Below are positions 22,609 to 25,495 of a stretch of 25,495 nt of DNA, piece after piece. The number at the start of each line of letters is the position of its first letter. The stretch's first letter is position 1. The notes under the pieces are model-generated. The model worked only from the letters and a program-made list of their open reading frames with translations. It had not been told where the DNA came from and did no database searches. The DNA comes from CAYNFR01 sp964396595 (GTDB taxonomy: Bacteria > Bacteroidota > Bacteroidia > Chitinophagales > Saprospiraceae): NCBI GenBank assembly GCA_964396595.1, contig CAYNFR010000039.1, forward strand, positions 1 through 25,495, in the 5' to 3' direction. A program made the position numbers and the translations under genes.

Positions 22609-24036
22609 TTAATATAGCACCCATGTATCTTTATTTCCTCCGCCTTGAGAGCTGTTGACCACCAGAGAACCTTTTTTGAGTGCTACCCGAGTCAAGGCTC
22701 CGGGTATTACTTCTATATCTTTACCATATAATATATATGGCCTCAAATCTACATGTCGAGGTTCTAACTTTCCGTCAATCCAACTTGGCACCGTCGAAAG
22801 GGAAAGTGTAGGTTGAGCAATGTAATTAGTAGGATTTGATCTAACCAATTCCTTAAATTTCGCATGTTCTTCTCTTGTTGCCTTAGGACCAATAAGCATA
22901 CCATATCCTCCTGCGGAGTTGGTTTCTTTCACTACTAGTTTTTCGATATTCTCAAGTATATATTTTCTGTCATCTTCGTTTCGCCCCAAAAAGGTAGGTA
23001 CATTTTGTAGAATAGGCTCTTCATTTAGATAGTATTTTATCAATTTTGGCACATAAGCGTAAACCGCTTTATCATCTGCGACTCCTGTACCCGGTGCATT
23101 GGCTATTGAAATATTACCTTTTTTATAAGAATTAATAATTCCCGGAATGCCCAACATTGATAATGGGTTGAATGCTACCGGATCCAAAAAAGTATCATCA
23201 ATTCTCCTATATAAAACATCAATTTTCTGAAGCCCTTTTGTCGTCTGCATAAATACTTGGTCGTTGTGGGTAATTAAGTCAATACCGGATACCAATTCTA
23301 CTCCCATTTGTAATGCTAAATAGGAATGTTCGTAATAAGCAGAATTATAAATACCTGGCGTAAGAACGCCTACAACTGGCCTTTCTTTTCCGGATATGTA
23401 TTGTAACATTTCCAATAGCTTATTCGGATAATCCGAAACCGGTTTTACGCCCATTCTGTTGAATAAGGAGGGGTAGATGCGCTTTATAATTTCTCTACTG
23501 CCCAACATATATGATACGCCTGATGGACACCTTAGGTTGTCTTCAAGGATATAGTAGTTGCCGTCATCATTTCTCACAAGGTCGGTACCTGTAATGTGAC
23601 ACCAGATTCCTTTGGGAGGTTGAAGATTTTGACATGGCTGTAAATATTCTTTACTATTAAGTATTAACTCCGCTGGAATGATCTTGTCTTTTAAAACTTT
23701 TTGATCGTTATAGACATCATGTATGAATAGATTTAGAGCATAAATCCGCTGTTTCAGACCCTTGTCAATAACTTCCCATTCATTATTGGTAATTATTCTG
23801 GGTATTATGTCGAGATGTAAAATTTTTTCTATTCCTTGATTATCATGATATACATTAAATGTCATACCAAGGTTCAGTTGGGTTGTATTGGCAGATTGTT
23901 GTAGGTCAGTCATTCTTTGTTTATCAACACTATTTATTGCTTCACTGAGAGACTGATACTGTTCTCTGATTTGTCCATTTTTGTCATGCATCTCATCAAA
24001 TGTAGAGATATAATCATAACCAATACTTTTATCCAT
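22609..24036 (-). CDS. Circularly permuted ATP-grasp ligase (DUF404/DUF407 type)
   Basis: Predicted ATP-dependent carboxylate-amine ligase of 475 residues, close to the usual family length. It would activate a carboxyl group as acyl phosphate and join it to an amine, probably forming a peptide or peptide-like tag. Conserved blocks visible include HLDIIPRIITNNEW, DLVRNDDGNYYILEDNLRCP (about 152-171), SYMLGSREIIKRIYP, ANAPGTGVADDKAVYAYVP, YYLNEEPILQNVPTFL, VVKETNSAGGYGML and the C-terminal LVVNSSQGGGNKDTWVL. The ATP and metal sites appear intact, with Glu and Asn in EDNLR. It is the first gene of the operon, its ATG 23 bases after a good TAnnTTTG promoter element. Cytoplasmic. The substrate is unknown. 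Confidence 0.94.
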   Translation of the reverse strand: MDKSIGYDYISTFDEMHDKNGQIREQYQSLSEAINSVDKQRMTDLQQSANTTQLNLGMTFNVYHDNQGIEKILHLDIIPRIITNNEWEVIDKGLKQRIYALNLFIHDVYNDQKVLKDKIIPAELILNSKEYLQPCQNLQPPKGIWCHITGTDLVRNDDGNYYILEDNLRCPSGVSYMLGSREIIKRIYPSLFNRMGVKPVSDYPNKLLEMLQYISGKERPVVGVLTPGIYNSAYYEHSYLALQMGVELVSGIDLITHNDQVFMQTTKGLQKIDVLYRRIDDTFLDPVAFNPLSMLGIPGIINSYKKGNISIANAPGTGVADDKAVYAYVPKLIKYYLNEEPILQNVPTFLGRNEDDRKYILENIEKLVVKETNSAGGYGMLIGPKATREEHAKFKELVRSNPTNYIAQPTLSLSTVPSWIDGKLEPRHVDLRPYILYGKDIEVIPGALTRVALKKGSLVVNSSQGGGNKDTWVLY

Positions 24037-24059
24037 ATTGTCAAATTATGTAATTATTC

Positions 24060-24087
24060 CAAAAGTACATATCATAGAATGAAGCAA
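24060..24087 (-). promoter_or_regulatory. Promoter of the ATP-grasp/alpha-E/Anbu/transglutaminase operon
   Basis: On the minus strand TTG (24087-24085), then 17 bases, then TACTTTTG (24067-24060) match the Bacteroidota TTTG/TTG - N17-23 - TAnnTTTG promoter pattern. The ATG follows 23 bases later, giving a short leader. It is the best promoter match in the window and has the expected position for the whole four-gene unit. Confidence 0.6.
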
Positions 24088-24179
24088 TTTACTACATTCT
24101 TTGTAATTAAAAATAGCTTGGAGCTACAACATAGGCAAGCATTTCTAGCACAAAACTCAGTTTGATGCGAATAGCTTGC

Positions 24180-24193
24180 GTATAGTACTATAC
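24180..24193. repeat. 14-base perfect palindrome GTATAGTACTATAC
   Basis: A perfect two-fold symmetrical site in the gap, 144 bases upstream of the ATP-grasp start codon and 93 bases beyond the -33 element. This is the form expected of a dimeric regulator site, but no protein can be assigned. Confidence 0.5.
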
Positions 24194-24260
24194 TTTCATA
24201 GATGAACCAAGCACATCATGTGTATAAACGTAACAAAGTCCGTTTGACTGTTGCATAGCT

Positions 24261-24277
24261 CTTACATCAAATGTAAG
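24261..24277. repeat. Small perfect hairpin CTTACAT-CAA-ATGTAAG
   Basis: Seven-base-pair stem with a 3-base loop in the gene-free gap. A run of Ts occurs only about 20 bases later (from 24298), too far for a standard terminator. Confidence 0.45.
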
Positions 24278-24385
24278 GAATCAGTGGAATCTACGCGTTT
24301 TTTATCCTTGAGTGGTTAAATTATTTATTATTCATGTTGTAGAAACTGATGATCATGGTATTTAAGACGTCCATTTAAGTCATTT

Positions 24386-24502
24386 CTATGCACCCAATTG
24401 ATGGTGACAGCTTATTATCGATACCTTGTCAAGCTCGGGTCACTGCTTAGGCAGCGGACAAACTCTGAAGGGTTGGGTGTACGTATACAAGAAGGTGCAT
24501 AG
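24386..24502. ncRNA. Candidate structured RNA segment (tentative)
   Basis: Several nested pairings fall in 117 bases. CTATGCACC (24386-24394) pairs perfectly with GGTGCATAG (24494-24502) as an outer stem. Inside, GTGACAGCTT (24404-24413) pairs with AAGCT and GTCAC (24431-24443, with a 3-base bulge CGG), followed by CTGC-TTAG-GCAG (24443-24454). An alternative outer stem, CACCCAA (24391-24397) with TTGGGTG (24473-24479), would exclude the first. It does not match the conserved parts of SRP RNA, and I recognise no known RNA family. The strand is not decided. Confidence 0.3.
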
Positions 24503-24737
24503 GGTAGAGTTCCTGCTATAAATTGTTTTTGTCAACGAGCACAAAGTGGTTTTATATTCTCTTTTATTTATTCTATCTGCCTCTATGCGTTGCTATAATC
24601 CAAGACGGATAGAGAGGCGGAAAATGGAGAAATCGGGATAACAACACTTGATTCTTGATTAACTAAGATGGTAGTAGCTAAAAAAGTCATCAAGAATTGA
24701 TGGTTTTGTAACGACTACGACTGTTGTGCGGTCGTAT

Positions 24738-25495
24738 TTATTTTTTTTTCAAGTTTAAAGAGTTTATAGTTAATCTTAAACCTTCTTCAAGCGATGTTGT
24801 CTCCCAACCAAGTGTCGATTTAATTTTCATTCCATTTGGTCTGCCCTTTCGTCTTATAACACTTAGTTCTCCTTTTGTTATTAGAGGTGGCTTGGCTGTT
24901 AATTTTGAAATAGGTTCGCTGATAAATGCAATGGCGTTGGCAACAATATCGGGCATTAGCTCAGGCTGTTTTGCAGAAGGAAATATTTCAGAAACTTTTT
25001 GAGCTATTTCTTGAAGTGTGTAGTATTTATCTACCAAAATATATTTTTCGCCAATGGTAGATTTTTGTTCAGCCAGAATATGTGCACGCGCAGAATCTTC
25101 ATTAAAGACAACTGGAAATCCGCCTTTTAAAAGAACGGGAACTTTATTGTTAATTAAGTCCTCTATTAACCGCGTCATTCCTGTAGGTTTTGCCACACAA
25201 GGACCATAAATAGCTACAGGATGCAATGAAATAGCTGGTAGTCCATTTTCTTTAACGGCATTGTCAATTAAGTCTTGCGCTAAGATTTTTGAGCGTTCGT
25301 AGGCAGAAATATGAATTCTTGGGTTTGCCGTTGTTTCATCAAACTCAGCTTGGGTTAAATCAAATACGTCTTGAGTGCTGGTATAAATAAATCGATTTAT
25401 CTTTTCATTTAATGCTGCTTCAATTAAGTATTTGGTGCCTAATGTATTTACCTTTTCAAATATGCTGTCATCTTTAAACCATTGTTCGGGTAACC
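24738..25495 (-). CDS. NAD-dependent epimerase/dehydratase family protein (5' end outside the window)
   Basis: C-terminal 252 residues of an extended short-chain dehydrogenase; the frame is open to the window edge, so the N-terminal Rossmann GxxGxxG part is missing. Visible are VNTLGTKYLIEAAL, the catalytic-region FIYTSTQDVFD (about 25360-25390) and the catalytic Tyr/Lys motif YERSK (Tyr near 25299). HPVAIYGPCVAKPTG follows, then a substrate-binding tail with FNEDSARAHILAEQ and LGWETTSLEEGL at the end. Such enzymes act on nucleotide sugars or, in the 3-beta-HSD-like branch, on other alcohols. The pattern here does not decide between them. A TTG inside the frame at 25226 is not the true start. 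The sequence is clearly AT-rich compared with most of the window. It ends in a lysine run (NLKKK). Confidence 0.9.
   Translation of the reverse strand, partial: LPEQWFKDDSIFEKVNTLGTKYLIEAALNEKINRFIYTSTQDVFDLTQAEFDETTANPRIHISAYERSKILAQDLIDNAVKENGLPAISLHPVAIYGPCVAKPTGMTRLIEDLINNKVPVLLKGGFPVVFNEDSARAHILAEQKSTIGEKYILVDKYYTLQEIAQKVSEIFPSAKQPELMPDIVANAIAFISEPISKLTAKPPLITKGELSVIRRKGRPNGMKIKSTLGWETTSLEEGLRLTINSLNLKKK

Larger units (their letters stand above)
24037..24737. other. 701-base gap: promoter and symmetrical elements, no supported gene
   Basis: I find no convincing coding frame on either strand between the ATP-grasp start and the epimerase stop. The gap holds the operon promoter (24060-24087), a 14-base palindrome (24180-24193), a small hairpin (24261-24277) and a segment that may encode a structured RNA (24386-24502). 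Near 24580-24620 an imperfect inverted match (TCTGCCTCTAT and ATAGAGAGGCGGA) is present but too irregular to call. Confidence 0.6.

Noticed and set aside
24386..24502. SRP RNA or another known housekeeping RNA
   Set aside because: The GGAAG/AGCAG-type conserved loop of bacterial SRP RNA is absent, and the pairing does not fit tRNA or 6S layouts that I can recognise.

Overview
The window looks like a chromosomal segment from a member of the Bacteroidota. Evidence: a DUF2853 protein and a DUF3667 zinc-ribbon membrane protein, a RibB with a degenerate GTP cyclohydrolase II half, weak Shine-Dalgarno signals, and promoter-like TAnnTTTG elements of the Bacteroidota sigma-factor type (one with a TTG 17 bases upstream). 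I cannot place it below phylum level from sequence reading alone. No rRNA, tRNA, CRISPR array, insertion sequence or phage gene was seen.

Layout. 1-4080 (+ strand): a Tat-type exported metallo-beta-lactamase-fold hydrolase, a short doubtful ORF, then a glycosyltransferase overlapping ribB. 4123-13543 (- strand): a doubtful open frame, a MerR-type regulator, gatB, a DUF3667 membrane protein, a tight three-gene unit (two tandem secreted M20D amidohydrolases plus an SDR oxidoreductase), a HI0933/BaiN-type flavoprotein and a MOSC-domain protein. 13675-14488 (+): DUF2853 with a clear terminator, and a small four-helix membrane protein. 15082-17715 (-): a large secreted M14 metallopeptidase with a C-terminal amidotransferase-like domain, divergent from a FabH-like ketoacyl synthase (17857-18915, +). 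Downstream of that lies the broken 3' end of what looks like an outer-membrane beta-barrel gene on the opposite strand, then an unrecognised 212-residue protein (19252-19890, +).

20028-24036 (- strand) is the most interesting part. Four genes form one tightly packed operon: a circularly permuted ATP-grasp ligase, an alpha-E protein, an Anbu proteasome-like peptidase and a transglutaminase-like protease. The last three are joined by 4-base ATGA overlaps. A good Bacteroidota-type promoter lies just upstream. This gene set is a recurring bacterial cluster predicted to make and/or remove a peptide modification. Its substrate is, to my knowledge, not established. The key catalytic residues I can recognise are present. 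By hand counts of a few rows its G+C is mostly about one third, against about 42-45% in the M20 genes.

24037-24737 has no convincing gene but holds several symmetrical elements, including a roughly 117-base segment that could fold as a structured RNA. The window ends inside an AT-rich NAD-dependent epimerase/dehydratase gene (- strand, 5' end missing).
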